This document shows, one piece after another, positions 18,301-26,157 of a stretch of DNA of 64,000 bases (its first letter is position 1; each line of letters starts with the position of its first letter). The notes below the pieces were generated by a model, which saw only the letters and a program-made list of their open reading frames with translations, did not search any database and was not told where the DNA came from. The position numbers were made by a program, and so were the translations under genes. The DNA comes from Bacteroidaceae bacterium (GTDB taxonomy: Bacteria > Bacteroidota > Bacteroidia > Bacteroidales > Bacteroidaceae), in the NCBI GenBank assembly GCA_016280445.1, contig JAEEGS010000034.1, positions 29,505 through 93,504 of the forward strand, in the 5' to 3' direction.

Positions 18301-20001
18301 CAGACGGCTTTTGCCACGCACTGTGGTCACCATCAGGTTGGTGCCATATCCGCTACCACCGGGAGAACTTAACTCTTCGCGCAGAAGGTCAGCGTTCCAC
18401 CATACACCCTCGAACATGGTGCTGATGCCCCATTGTGTGCGTGTCTCCCCTGTCGATGTGCCTTCGCAGTCATACAGATAATCATCCGTGAAACTATAAA
18501 TCTCATATCCCTTATGATTGGGGTCTATATCCATGCAGGCACCACGACCTACATCATAAACACTCGGCAAATACCATTCTTTTAGACGTTCGCCTGTAGC
18601 AGGGTCGTATATCAGTTGTCCCAACAACGCACTCTGCTGAATGGCAAAACACTCCAAGCCTGGACGGTCAGGATTGATGTCGCTGAGAATCCAACGGTCA
18701 CCGTGTCCGATACCGGGGCTGTGGAATGTGCCCTTGATGGGGTTGACGCTGTAACCACCTTGACACATCTCATCGAACCCGTCGCCATCCACATCTGCCA
18801 CACGCAACTGGTGGAACTCTGCTGGCCAAGGACTCTTGTTGTTGCGGCTCCAAGTGGAACTGTGGTGCCAGTTTGAAGGGATGCCGTTGTTCCAGTCGTA
18901 ATCCCAAGAGAATACATAATTGTGGTGGGTCTTGTTGTTGTCGCGGTCAAGACATTCCATGACGAGCGAGGGATGGATGCCGTCGAGATAGCAGATGGAG
19001 AAGTGTCCTTCGAGGGTGGCATAGCCGAAATTCATGTACTTGCCACGGCTGTTGCGGGTCCATGTGTCTGAACCATCAGTCACTTCGCTGTAGTTCAGTT
19101 CGTTGCAATCAATCTCGGCTCCTGTTTCGCCGTCAATCACAGAGATGTAGAAAGGTGGCAACTTGGTGGATTGCTTGCTGTAGTCGATGATGCCATCTCC
19201 GTCGGTGTCGCCTGTCTCGCTGCCATTGGCATATTTTCCCCACGTATTATTTGCTTTGTCCCAAAAGCGTGTGCCGTCGGAACTGCGGATGATGACCTCG
19301 CATTTGCCGTCGCAATTGATGTCGTAAGCGAGCACCATGTCGTTTTGTCCGCCACATATATTGATGTTAGGACCAATATCTACTGTCCAAAGCAGGGTGC
19401 CATCCAATTTGTATCCCTGAATCTTATGGCTGGTGCTCAAGTCAACATCGCCAGAATTTTCTGCATCATCGGAAGAAACACCGGCATAGAGACGGTCTGC
19501 TACAACTGCATCTATTTCACCGTCACCATCCAAATCCATTGGCCACACAAATTTCGTGCGGTAATCGTTGCGCTTGATGACGATATCGTTGAAGTTGAAA
19601 TTAAACCACACATTTGGCCAGGTTTGAGTCTTATAAAGGAATGGCTCGCTGGGCTCACCTTCCACTCCGTTGATGATAGCGGAAACGGCATATTCTGTGT
19701 TGTTCGTCAGGCTTGACGGCGTGTAGTTCGTCTTCTTCAGCGGAGTACTGTTCATTTTGCTCCAAGCGCTACTTCCGTATGTGCGCTTATATACATTATA
19801 AGTGGTACCTTCTGGCTCTTGTGCCAACTTGCGCCACGAGATGAGGGAACTATTGGTGCCACCTTCCGATGTCACACTACGCCCACCTGAGCGATAAACG
19901 GCTACCACTCCACGCCCCAATTTTTGTTGTATACGCTGGGCATACATCAATGACGAAGAGAAAATCAACGTCAACACGATAAAGAGAAATCTTGTCATCA
20001 T
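15394..20001 (-). CDS. PL11 rhamnogalacturonan lyase fused to autotransporter-type repeats and a sorting-like tail
   Basis: The 1535-residue protein has a signal peptide (1-22) and an N-terminal PL11 lyase region (about 25-660). Calcium-binding loops of a PL11 beta-propeller are visible, for example DLDGDGEID (156-164), DTDGDGIID and DVDGDGFDE. PL11 enzymes cleave the rhamnose-galacturonate backbone of RG-I by beta-elimination. From about 700 to 1490 the sequence changes to repeats such as TLVVNGT, GGTVFEGG and GTLTVNGT, which resemble passenger-associated beta-helix repeats. The final residues (CDMAGRRIKTITHSGSYIING) form a tail like that of the GH27 enzyme. PL11 proteins are often near 600 residues, so this is much longer. 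It leads the GH2 operon. Confidence 0.9.
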   Translation of the reverse strand: MMTRFLFIVLTLIFSSSLMYAQRIQQKLGRGVVAVYRSGGRSVTSEGGTNSSLISWRKLAQEPEGTTYNVYKRTYGSSAWSKMNSTPLKKTNYTPSSLTNNTEYAVSAIINGVEGEPSEPFLYKTQTWPNVWFNFNFNDIVIKRNDYRTKFVWPMDLDGDGEIDAVVADRLYAGVSSDDAENSGDVDLSTSHKIQGYKLDGTLLWTVDIGPNINICGGQNDMVLAYDINCDGKCEVIIRSSDGTRFWDKANNTWGKYANGSETGDTDGDGIIDYSKQSTKLPPFYISVIDGETGAEIDCNELNYSEVTDGSDTWTRNSRGKYMNFGYATLEGHFSICYLDGIHPSLVMECLDRDNNKTHHNYVFSWDYDWNNGIPSNWHHSSTWSRNNKSPWPAEFHQLRVADVDGDGFDEMCQGGYSVNPIKGTFHSPGIGHGDRWILSDINPDRPGLECFAIQQSALLGQLIYDPATGERLKEWYLPSVYDVGRGACMDIDPNHKGYEIYSFTDDYLYDCEGTSTGETRTQWGISTMFEGVWWNADLLREELSSPGGSGYGTNLMVTTVRGKSRLVEFSQESSWATHGGTGTRPAFMGDIIGDWREEVILAKQDAESSTGLTGYTTNLSTNYSIYCLQQDPHYRGDCTTRGYYQHPNTSFYLGVGMPTPPLPPVMETDLRYKSGNWSMGATCFTSFDQKQAQAYADGKSVVFDVSGDNSNEIKITGDIKPSALYFMNPLKHDYVLEGNISGGSIYKSQLGTTTLNGDITSTDSLIISEGTLVVNGTIAAPLALRAKGTLGGNATLAGGTVFEGGLNYEGCRLSPGTKEAPFGIITSNTSMTLSGDVFVEMNLQTQDEVKCDLVKVNGDLTFKNTNTFTIVPSENVPAEGEYVLMECTGTLTANVKNIKVRGLVGLNYAIEAREKQIVLVIRGMRDPATNVRWTGVEDNNWDYQTANFSLNDEATSFVTNDEVIFPEEATRRTVTLTDKMVTKGVRLTHNSGTYTFNGEGGFSGEGNFVMDGTGNVVLNATKSDYTGKTILNSGSVTVKNLENKDTESCFGAGSTIEIGKATLTVNHTNAATNRNVVLTDSASISVPTNSTTTLQSALTGKGVLVKKGAGQLNLNYGGTNGYAGTVLVAGTLSQGAWNASIGKAGSTIDVKGNASFRIFNNNSTSAVPAITNTINIQKGKTLTIDGGQRCKMQGKLTGEGTMKISFPYVRGDFETNCSAFEGTLNPTSGQFRISNTLDLSKGTFEPGAGVYVANVKSQSGTEESRTNKIGALKGTTADASFGTGVWNVGYLGTSTTFAGKFNASATLNKYGEGVLTLTGASEAAINIYGGEILAQNTSASITTGTITVRNGGQLAGTGQVKNVSVQNGGTLGAGKSATAVGTLTVNGTLTMAAGSTLRVRTRSTATSTNCDAFKVTGNVKLTSPTIDLTEQLNSNYTYEDGTELRIFTGTGAITLNGDVTLLPETPRPGYLWDTSALASDGIIRIIADPVGIRELSADQLTEHDIICDMAGRRIKTITHSGSYIINGIKVYIRK

Positions 20002-20032
20002 AAAAAGGTCTTTGTTAGTTAGAATTTTGCTG

Positions 20033-20040
20033 CAAAGGTA
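20033..20040 (-). promoter_or_regulatory. -7 box for the PL11-GH2 operon
   Basis: TACCTTTG on the minus strand lies 32 bases before the PL11 start. No good -33 match was seen, which is consistent with activator dependence but does not prove it. Confidence 0.55.
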
Positions 20041-20125
20041 TCGGTTTTCTCATCCGTGCCGAGTAAAAAACATCACAAAGACGTATAAAATTGTACCAAC
20101 TTCATGTGGGATGGCCAGAAATGAT

Positions 20126-20133
20126 TACTTTTG
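20126..20133 (+). promoter_or_regulatory. -7 box for the sensor-regulator gene
   Basis: TACTTTTG fits TAnnTTTG and lies 20 bases before the first methionine. The two divergent promoters share the gap 20002-20152. Confidence 0.5.
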
Positions 20134-20152
20134 TGGCTGATTTTGTTTTTTT

Positions 20153-22717
20153 ATGAGTTTCATTTGGCATCATACACATCACGGGAACATGTGCAGTGGC
20201 TGTTGGAGGGCTACTGCATATGTATGGCTGATGGTGTTGTGGCTGATGGTGTGTGTGGACGGTTGGGCACAAGAGGAAAGGGGATACCATGCTTTGCCTA
20301 CACAAGCACAACTGCCTGTGTCGAATGTCAATGTCATCATGCAAGACCGTGAGGGGTACATGTGGTATGGAACTGCGGGTGGTGGACTATGTCGTGACGA
20401 TGGTTATCAGGTGGTGGCTTATGGCAGCAAGGGGAAGGGAAGAGGTGTTGTGGAAAATGATGAGGTGACTTGTCTGGCAGAGGGAAAAGACGGAACTATC
20501 TGGTTCGGCACTCGCGCTGGTGCGTACTATATAGATAAAAAGGACTGGCGTGTGCACCGGCTGAAAGACAAACACGTAGGGGTGAGGAAGGTGAACTGTA
20601 TGGGTGTGACGGCTGATGGCTGTGTGTGGATAGGTGTGTTAAGAGATGTGGTGAAGTTCTCATCTGACGGACGTTTCAAAAAGGTGCTCAGCATAGGTGA
20701 TAATAGCCGTGAGGAAGTAAAGGAGATGATGGTGGACTCGAAAGGGATGTTGTGGCTCACCATTCTCAGAGGCGGTTTGGCAACTATCCAACCGAAGACG
20801 GATATGCTGACCCGTTTGTCTTGGGAATATCCTTATGCGGCAGGTTTTGTTGTGGAGGATACGGTACGCCAGTGCTACTGGGTGGGCACATGGGGTGGTG
20901 GAATTGTGAGATACCCTGACATGGTGGCAGAACCTGCCACCATGGTGACCATGGAGAAACAGAAGTTTGGTAGTGAGGTGTATAACTTGTGGATTGACCA
21001 GAAGGACGCTGTCATGTGGGTGGCTACGATGGATGATGTATATGCCTACAAAATAAGTGGAGTAGGAAAGGAGAAGCAACCTTTGCTGCAGCCAATGGGG
21101 TTGACTCATCTCTTGCCGAAAGGGAAGAAGATGGTCAATAAACTGTTTGTGGATAGAAGGGAGAACATTTGGGTTCCAGGATATTCACCGCACACGTTCA
21201 TTCTGTCGAAGGGCTTTTCTGGCAGTCACATTGAGCGGGATGAGGTGAAGGCGATGAGCGAACAGATGGGTTATAAAATTATGGTGCATCGCATTGTGCG
21301 TGAAGGTGATTATTACTGGATCTATCAGAACCGTACACGTCTGTCGCTCTATCATGCAGAGACGGGGCAACTGGTGTTTATGGCCAACGATGCAAAGCCC
21401 GCACCGCTTAGTACACAGCGGGTGCTGGCGAAGTGTCAGTCGCAGCAAGGTGTGTGGACGTGCAACGGAAAACGGCTGATCCACGCATGGCATGAGGGGA
21501 TGACCATTCATTGGGAAGAGATTCCTGAGGCACAAACACCCAACTACATCTCGGCATTGTCAGATGAGGGGAATGGCCGTTTATTGATAGGTACGGAGAA
21601 GCAGGTGCTGTTGTTTGACTATCGGCAGCAGGTGCTCAAGCCACTAACGGACTCGGTGGGTATCATCCAACAGGTAGGGTACGACCGAAATGGACGACTG
21701 ATATATACGACCAATCCGAAGGCTCCTTTGCATATCAAGGATAAGAATGGCCATCTTTGGACGCTGAATGAACTGACACTGAGGGAATACAGCCCTAAGA
21801 CGGGTGCTTCAAGAACGCTGAATGCCTCGGATGACAATATTGGCATGGACTTTTTTACGGACATCACATCATGTGGTGACAGTATCTGTTTGGGAGGTAT
21901 AGGGGCTTTCTGCATCATTGGTTCTTGTCGGGACTTGGATGGTGTGCGTCCCGACGACAGCATTATGGTGACCAAGTATGATACGCTTCACCGTGTGAGT
22001 GTTTCCACCATGAATCATCTGTATGCAGCTTCCATTCACTATGCGTATCGCCTTAATGGCAAAGGAGAATGGACGGAATTGCCTGTAGGCACGAACGTCA
22101 TCGACATCAGTGAGGCTGGGTATGGACATCATACATTGTGGGTGAAGGCGACGGATGAGTTTGGTGTGTGGCATGCGGAACAGCCTGTTCTTCAGTTTGC
22201 GATGCCATTGCCGTGGTGGCTGCGTTGGTGGGCGTGGTGCATTTATGCGGTTGTTGGTATTGTGTTGGTGGGCGTCGTGCTCCATTGGAGACAAATAGGA
22301 CGTACCAATAAGGTGAAGGAGTCCTCCAATATTGATGAAACAGGGAGTGTGTCGGATGTTCCTGTAGAGCAACAATCGGTTGTCCAAGATCCGTTCTTGC
22401 AGAAGGTGGAGAGTTTAGTGCATAAGAATTTGGACAACAGTGACTATAGTGTGGATGACCTTTCTCATGACCTTGGCATGAGCCGCATGAATATGTATAG
22501 AAAGTTCAGAAGTCTCTCCATCAAGACTCCATCTGATTATATGAAGAGTTGTCGCCTGAAAAAAGCGATGGAACTCCTGAAAAGTTCCACCGCTTCTGTG
22601 ACGGAAGTTGCATACAGAGTTGGCTTTTCTTCCCCTCAGTATTTCGCAAAATGTTTCAAGGATGAGTATGGGATGACCCCGCGTGAAGTTAGCAGGGGCG
22701 CTGTTTTGGAAGATTGA
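20153..22717 (+). CDS. Membrane sensor-regulator: beta-propeller sensor plus AraC DNA-binding domain, no kinase
   Basis: The 854-residue protein has a hydrophobic N-terminus ending VCVDGWAQ, propeller repeats of the Reg_prop type (DREGYMWYGTAGGGL, KDGTIWFGTRAGAYY), a Y_Y_Y-like Ig domain near 610-685, one membrane helix near 689-712, and an AraC/XylS helix-turn-helix at about 747-845. The histidine kinase, ATPase and receiver domains of a standard hybrid two-component system are absent; only about 35 linker residues separate helix and DNA-binding domain. It is divergent from the PL11 operon and probably controls it, perhaps also the rhamnose genes. A second methionine at 20189 is an alternative start that gives a more usual signal peptide. 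Its 3' end overlaps rhaD. Confidence 0.85.
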   Translation: MSFIWHHTHHGNMCSGCWRATAYVWLMVLWLMVCVDGWAQEERGYHALPTQAQLPVSNVNVIMQDREGYMWYGTAGGGLCRDDGYQVVAYGSKGKGRGVVENDEVTCLAEGKDGTIWFGTRAGAYYIDKKDWRVHRLKDKHVGVRKVNCMGVTADGCVWIGVLRDVVKFSSDGRFKKVLSIGDNSREEVKEMMVDSKGMLWLTILRGGLATIQPKTDMLTRLSWEYPYAAGFVVEDTVRQCYWVGTWGGGIVRYPDMVAEPATMVTMEKQKFGSEVYNLWIDQKDAVMWVATMDDVYAYKISGVGKEKQPLLQPMGLTHLLPKGKKMVNKLFVDRRENIWVPGYSPHTFILSKGFSGSHIERDEVKAMSEQMGYKIMVHRIVREGDYYWIYQNRTRLSLYHAETGQLVFMANDAKPAPLSTQRVLAKCQSQQGVWTCNGKRLIHAWHEGMTIHWEEIPEAQTPNYISALSDEGNGRLLIGTEKQVLLFDYRQQVLKPLTDSVGIIQQVGYDRNGRLIYTTNPKAPLHIKDKNGHLWTLNELTLREYSPKTGASRTLNASDDNIGMDFFTDITSCGDSICLGGIGAFCIIGSCRDLDGVRPDDSIMVTKYDTLHRVSVSTMNHLYAASIHYAYRLNGKGEWTELPVGTNVIDISEAGYGHHTLWVKATDEFGVWHAEQPVLQFAMPLPWWLRWWAWCIYAVVGIVLVGVVLHWRQIGRTNKVKESSNIDETGSVSDVPVEQQSVVQDPFLQKVESLVHKNLDNSDYSVDDLSHDLGMSRMNMYRKFRSLSIKTPSDYMKSCRLKKAMELLKSSTASVTEVAYRVGFSSPQYFAKCFKDEYGMTPREVSRGAVLED

Positions 22718-23510
22718 ACACGTCCTGCACTTCTTTCATGGCTTCAGCGGTCATACCATCGGGTTCGCTGCCCATGTTGCGAGCGCACATGTAGATGTTG
22801 GCAGCCTTGCAGAGCACGTCTGTCTGGTCGAAAGCATCCATGATGTCGGTGCCGACAGCGACAGTGCCATGTTTCTCCCATAGCACCACATCGTGGGTCT
22901 TGATCTGTTCCAAGGTGGCTTCAGCCAACTCGACGGATGACGGAAGTGCATAAGGCACAATGCCAATGCCGAGGGGGGCAAAGGCGAGGGTTTCGGGTAT
23001 CATCGACCAAAGTACACGGGTCATCTCGTCACCCTTAAGGAACCGCTGGATGTGCGACATGGCAACGAGTTCGATAGGGTGGGTGTGAAGAGTAGCCTTG
23101 TAGCAGGAGCCTGTCTCTAAAAGATAATTTTGGAGCGCGAGGTGAGTGGGCAGTTCAGAGGTCGGCATCACTGGCTCGTCAGCAATGATTTCGTAACTGG
23201 CACAATCATCGCAGATGCGAACAATAGAGCCGTTTTGCATCGGCCAGCGAGCCAAATCACGCATGCGTTTTCCGGTGCCCTTGCAGTAGAAATATTTGCC
23301 TTTAAGATGTGGCAGTACCATGCCTATCTGCTTAATCGGAGCAATGGCAGGCATTGCTTTGCACTCATCGTCCATATAGTCAGTGACATTGACGGTGATG
23401 TTGCCACCATTTCTCTCCGCCCAGCCTTTCTGCCAAAGATAGCCAGTCACTTCGGCTATTTGGTCAATCACGGCCGCCAAACCTGGACGGCCTTCTAATA
23501 TACTTTTCAT
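22689..23510 (-). CDS. rhaD: Rhamnulose-1-phosphate aldolase
   Basis: The 273 residues match the length of E. coli RhaD (274) and show class II aldolase features: RNGGNITVNVTD near the N-terminus, the zinc-binding HTHPIE block and a later EKHGTVAVG with another histidine ligand. It splits L-rhamnulose-1-phosphate into dihydroxyacetone phosphate and lactaldehyde. It is last in the rhaB-rhaA-transporter-rhaD order. Its final 29 bases overlap the 3' end of the convergent regulator gene. The leader contains five tandem heptamers (23511-23545), whose transcript strand reads like repeated weak ribosome-binding sites. Confidence 0.95.
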   Translation of the reverse strand: MKSILEGRPGLAAVIDQIAEVTGYLWQKGWAERNGGNITVNVTDYMDDECKAMPAIAPIKQIGMVLPHLKGKYFYCKGTGKRMRDLARWPMQNGSIVRICDDCASYEIIADEPVMPTSELPTHLALQNYLLETGSCYKATLHTHPIELVAMSHIQRFLKGDEMTRVLWSMIPETLAFAPLGIGIVPYALPSSVELAEATLEQIKTHDVVLWEKHGTVAVGTDIMDAFDQTDVLCKAANIYMCARNMGSEPDGMTAEAMKEVQDVFNLPKQRPC

Positions 23511-23545
23511 AACTTTAAACTCTATACCTTAAACTCTAAACTTTA
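23511..23545. repeat. Heptamer tandem repeat (AACTNTA) before rhaD
   Basis: Units AACTTTA, AACTCTA, TACCTTA, AACTCTA and AACTTTA are contiguous. They span the transporter stop codon and the whole rhaD leader. Confidence 0.75.
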
Positions 23546-24864
23546 TCTCCATATCTTTCTTTCGTAATTTGTTCCAATGATTTGCCTCTCGTATTAGGTG
23601 CGCCCACCACTCCCACAATGAGGGAGATGAGCAGCAGGACAATCATGCAATAGGCAGCGATGGTGAAACCCTCACCGTTTTCGCCATAGATGAAGGTGAA
23701 GACCAGTCCCCATACAGCAGAGAGTCCTCGCACGATGAAGAACATCAGTCCTTGGGCTCCTGCACGGAACTTGGCAGGGAAGAGTTCTGAGCCCCACAAG
23801 GCATAAAATATCTGCACAGAAAGACCTCCGTTGATGCCCCAAAGAATGGAGAATGCCCAAAGGCCTCCCATCCCGTTTACCCCACCAATAATCACAAACC
23901 ATGTGGCCAATGCAGCCACCAAACCAAGCACGTAGAACAATTTATGTGGCAGTTTGTCGATGAGGAAGGAAAGTCCGAATGTGATGACTACAACGAAAGC
24001 CCATCCTACACAACTGAGCATATTGGCCTGTTCATTGCTCACTCCGCCTGCCGTTTCGTAGATGTGGGGCTGGAAGAATCCCATGACGGATGCCACAAGG
24101 TTCCAGGTAAGGTAGATGGAGGCAAGAAAGCAAACAGTTTTGACGGCGGTCTTATTGGAGAAGAGAAGCTTGATGTTGTCCACAATGCCACCCTTGTCTT
24201 TGGACTTGTTGGACGTGAACTCAGAGCTTTCCTGCAATTGCCGTTGCAAGTTCCATGCTACAAGTGCCACAATGAAGAGGGTGAAGAAAACCACTCGTGA
24301 ACTGAACACTTCCACTACAGCTTTTGAGGCGTCGGCACCCACAATGCTGTATGCCAAAGACTCCACAGGTGCATAGAGGTAGCCACCTGGAGCAAAAAGC
24401 ATGCCAAAAAGCAGGATAATCATAGGACCAAAACCCCATGACATCTGGGAAATACAAATATTGCGACCTCGTTTGTTGTTCTCCGAACTCTCGGAGATGT
24501 ATGTCCACGAAGCAGGCACACCAATGCCCACAGAGATGCCTGTAATCAGGAATCCTGTTAGCAGCATGGGGTAATTGACCGTACACATAATGATGAGCAC
24601 GCCCAACATATACACCAACAGGTTGTAAGTGAAAATGAACTTGCGACCAAACTTGTCTGCCAAGAAGCCGCCGATAATGGCGCCGATGGCAGCACCCAGT
24701 GCGTTAGCACTCAACGCATTGAGCCAGCCAAGGTGAATTTCCTCCAGATTGAGGTATTCCTTCCAAAGGGTCAATCCGCTAGCACCAGCCACGATGGCTC
24801 CTGCATCGAGATAATTGTTGAGAGACACCGCGAGGGTGCTCTTCAAAGAACCACTTGTTGCCAT
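23536..24864 (-). CDS. MFS sugar transporter, probable L-rhamnose permease
   Basis: The 442-residue protein has about twelve hydrophobic segments and belongs to the sugar-porter part of the major facilitator superfamily. It shows the loop motif GGFLADKFGRKF after helix 2 and PNTRGKSLEQI at the C-terminus, a variant of the PETKG signature. It is placed between rhaA (3-base gap) and rhaD, so L-rhamnose or a short rhamnose-containing product is the likely substrate. It is not related in sequence to E. coli RhaT. Substrate is inferred from context. Confidence 0.85.
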   Translation of the reverse strand: MATSGSLKSTLAVSLNNYLDAGAIVAGASGLTLWKEYLNLEEIHLGWLNALSANALGAAIGAIIGGFLADKFGRKFIFTYNLLVYMLGVLIIMCTVNYPMLLTGFLITGISVGIGVPASWTYISESSENNKRGRNICISQMSWGFGPMIILLFGMLFAPGGYLYAPVESLAYSIVGADASKAVVEVFSSRVVFFTLFIVALVAWNLQRQLQESSEFTSNKSKDKGGIVDNIKLLFSNKTAVKTVCFLASIYLTWNLVASVMGFFQPHIYETAGGVSNEQANMLSCVGWAFVVVITFGLSFLIDKLPHKLFYVLGLVAALATWFVIIGGVNGMGGLWAFSILWGINGGLSVQIFYALWGSELFPAKFRAGAQGLMFFIVRGLSAVWGLVFTFIYGENGEGFTIAAYCMIVLLLISLIVGVVGAPNTRGKSLEQITKERYGDKV

Positions 24865-24867
24865 ATC

Positions 24868-26121
24868 TTATCGTTTGCTGGTTACGTCTGCCACATACTG
24901 GTCAATGTCCTTGATGAAGTCCTGACCTACAGGCACATTATTACGCACGCAGAACTCGTCATATACTGCTTGCCAAGGCATCGCCTTCTGTTCTTCGATA
25001 AGTGCCAGCACTTTGTAGCCCTCGCCTGCAAGTTCGAGCTTGGAGATGGTGGCACGAGGTTCCAACAGCGCACGGAGCATGCATTTCTGGGCGGCACGAG
25101 AACCGATGACGTAAGCACCGATACGATTGATAGAGCCATCGAAGAAGTCGAGTCCGTAGTGAACACGGTCGAGAGCATCGGCACGTACAATTTCAAAGAA
25201 GAGGTCTTGAGTGGGGTCATCCATGATGGTCACGTGGTCAGAATCCCAACGCACAGGACGGCTCACATGGAGCATCAACTCCTTTACAAACGGCAATACG
25301 GCACTCACCTTGTCACCAGGCATTTCAGTGGGGTGATAGTGACCTGTATCGATGGTCAGAATCTTGTCGTACTTGGCTGCGTAGGCCGTGTAGAAATCGT
25401 GGCTGCCCACAGTGAAACTCTCCAGGCCGATGCCAAACACCTTGCCTTCAATGCAGTCCTTCATCATGGGCTGCTTCTTTTCGAAAATTTCGTCCAGCGA
25501 CTGCTTGAGCAGGTTACGGTAGAGGGCATGGTTCACACTCACGTCCTTGCAACCGTCGTGCACCCAGAGGTTCATGATACAAGGGTCGCCCTGTGCCTCA
25601 CCCATCGCATTGGCAATGTCGCGGCAACGCTTGGTGTGCTCAATCCAGAAGTTGCGGATGCCATCATCGGGATTTGCCAACGAGAGGCTACCACTTTTCG
25701 GATGGGAGAAGGAAGATGAGTTGAAGTCGAGGAACGTGTTGTTCTCCTTTGCCCAGTCAATCCACGACTGGAAGTATTCCACGGTGACTTCGTCGCGGTC
25801 AACCACCTTGCCCTTGAAGTCACCATAAATCTCGTGCAGGTTCAGGCGGTGAGTGCCAGGAATGAGGCTCTTTGCCTTGAGGATGTCCTGACGAAGTTCG
25901 TCGATGTTGCGGGCTGCACCAGGGAAGTCGCCTGTACTCTGGATGCCGCCGCTCATGGAGCCTGCTTGTACTTCAAAGCCATGTACATCATCTGCTTGCC
26001 AGCAGTGGAGAGACAGATGGAAATCCTGCAGTTGCTTCAGTACCGCTTCAGTGTCCACTCCCATTTCAGCGTAACGAGCTTTTGCCACTTCATACGCCTT
26101 CTTTACCAATTCTTCTTTCAT
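24868..26121 (-). CDS. rhaA: L-rhamnose isomerase
   Basis: The 417-residue product has nearly the E. coli length (419) and family blocks HCWQADDVHGFE, GGIQSTGDFPG, HRLNLHEIYGDF and the metal-site region WVHDGCKD. It converts L-rhamnose to L-rhamnulose in the cytoplasm using a divalent metal. It follows rhaB with a 36-base gap and precedes the transporter with a 3-base gap. Confidence 0.97.
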   Translation of the reverse strand: MKEELVKKAYEVAKARYAEMGVDTEAVLKQLQDFHLSLHCWQADDVHGFEVQAGSMSGGIQSTGDFPGAARNIDELRQDILKAKSLIPGTHRLNLHEIYGDFKGKVVDRDEVTVEYFQSWIDWAKENNTFLDFNSSSFSHPKSGSLSLANPDDGIRNFWIEHTKRCRDIANAMGEAQGDPCIMNLWVHDGCKDVSVNHALYRNLLKQSLDEIFEKKQPMMKDCIEGKVFGIGLESFTVGSHDFYTAYAAKYDKILTIDTGHYHPTEMPGDKVSAVLPFVKELMLHVSRPVRWDSDHVTIMDDPTQDLFFEIVRADALDRVHYGLDFFDGSINRIGAYVIGSRAAQKCMLRALLEPRATISKLELAGEGYKVLALIEEQKAMPWQAVYDEFCVRNNVPVGQDFIKDIDQYVADVTSKR

Positions 26122-26157
26122 TGTTTGTTGTTTTTAAGATATAAGTTAATTCGTGAT

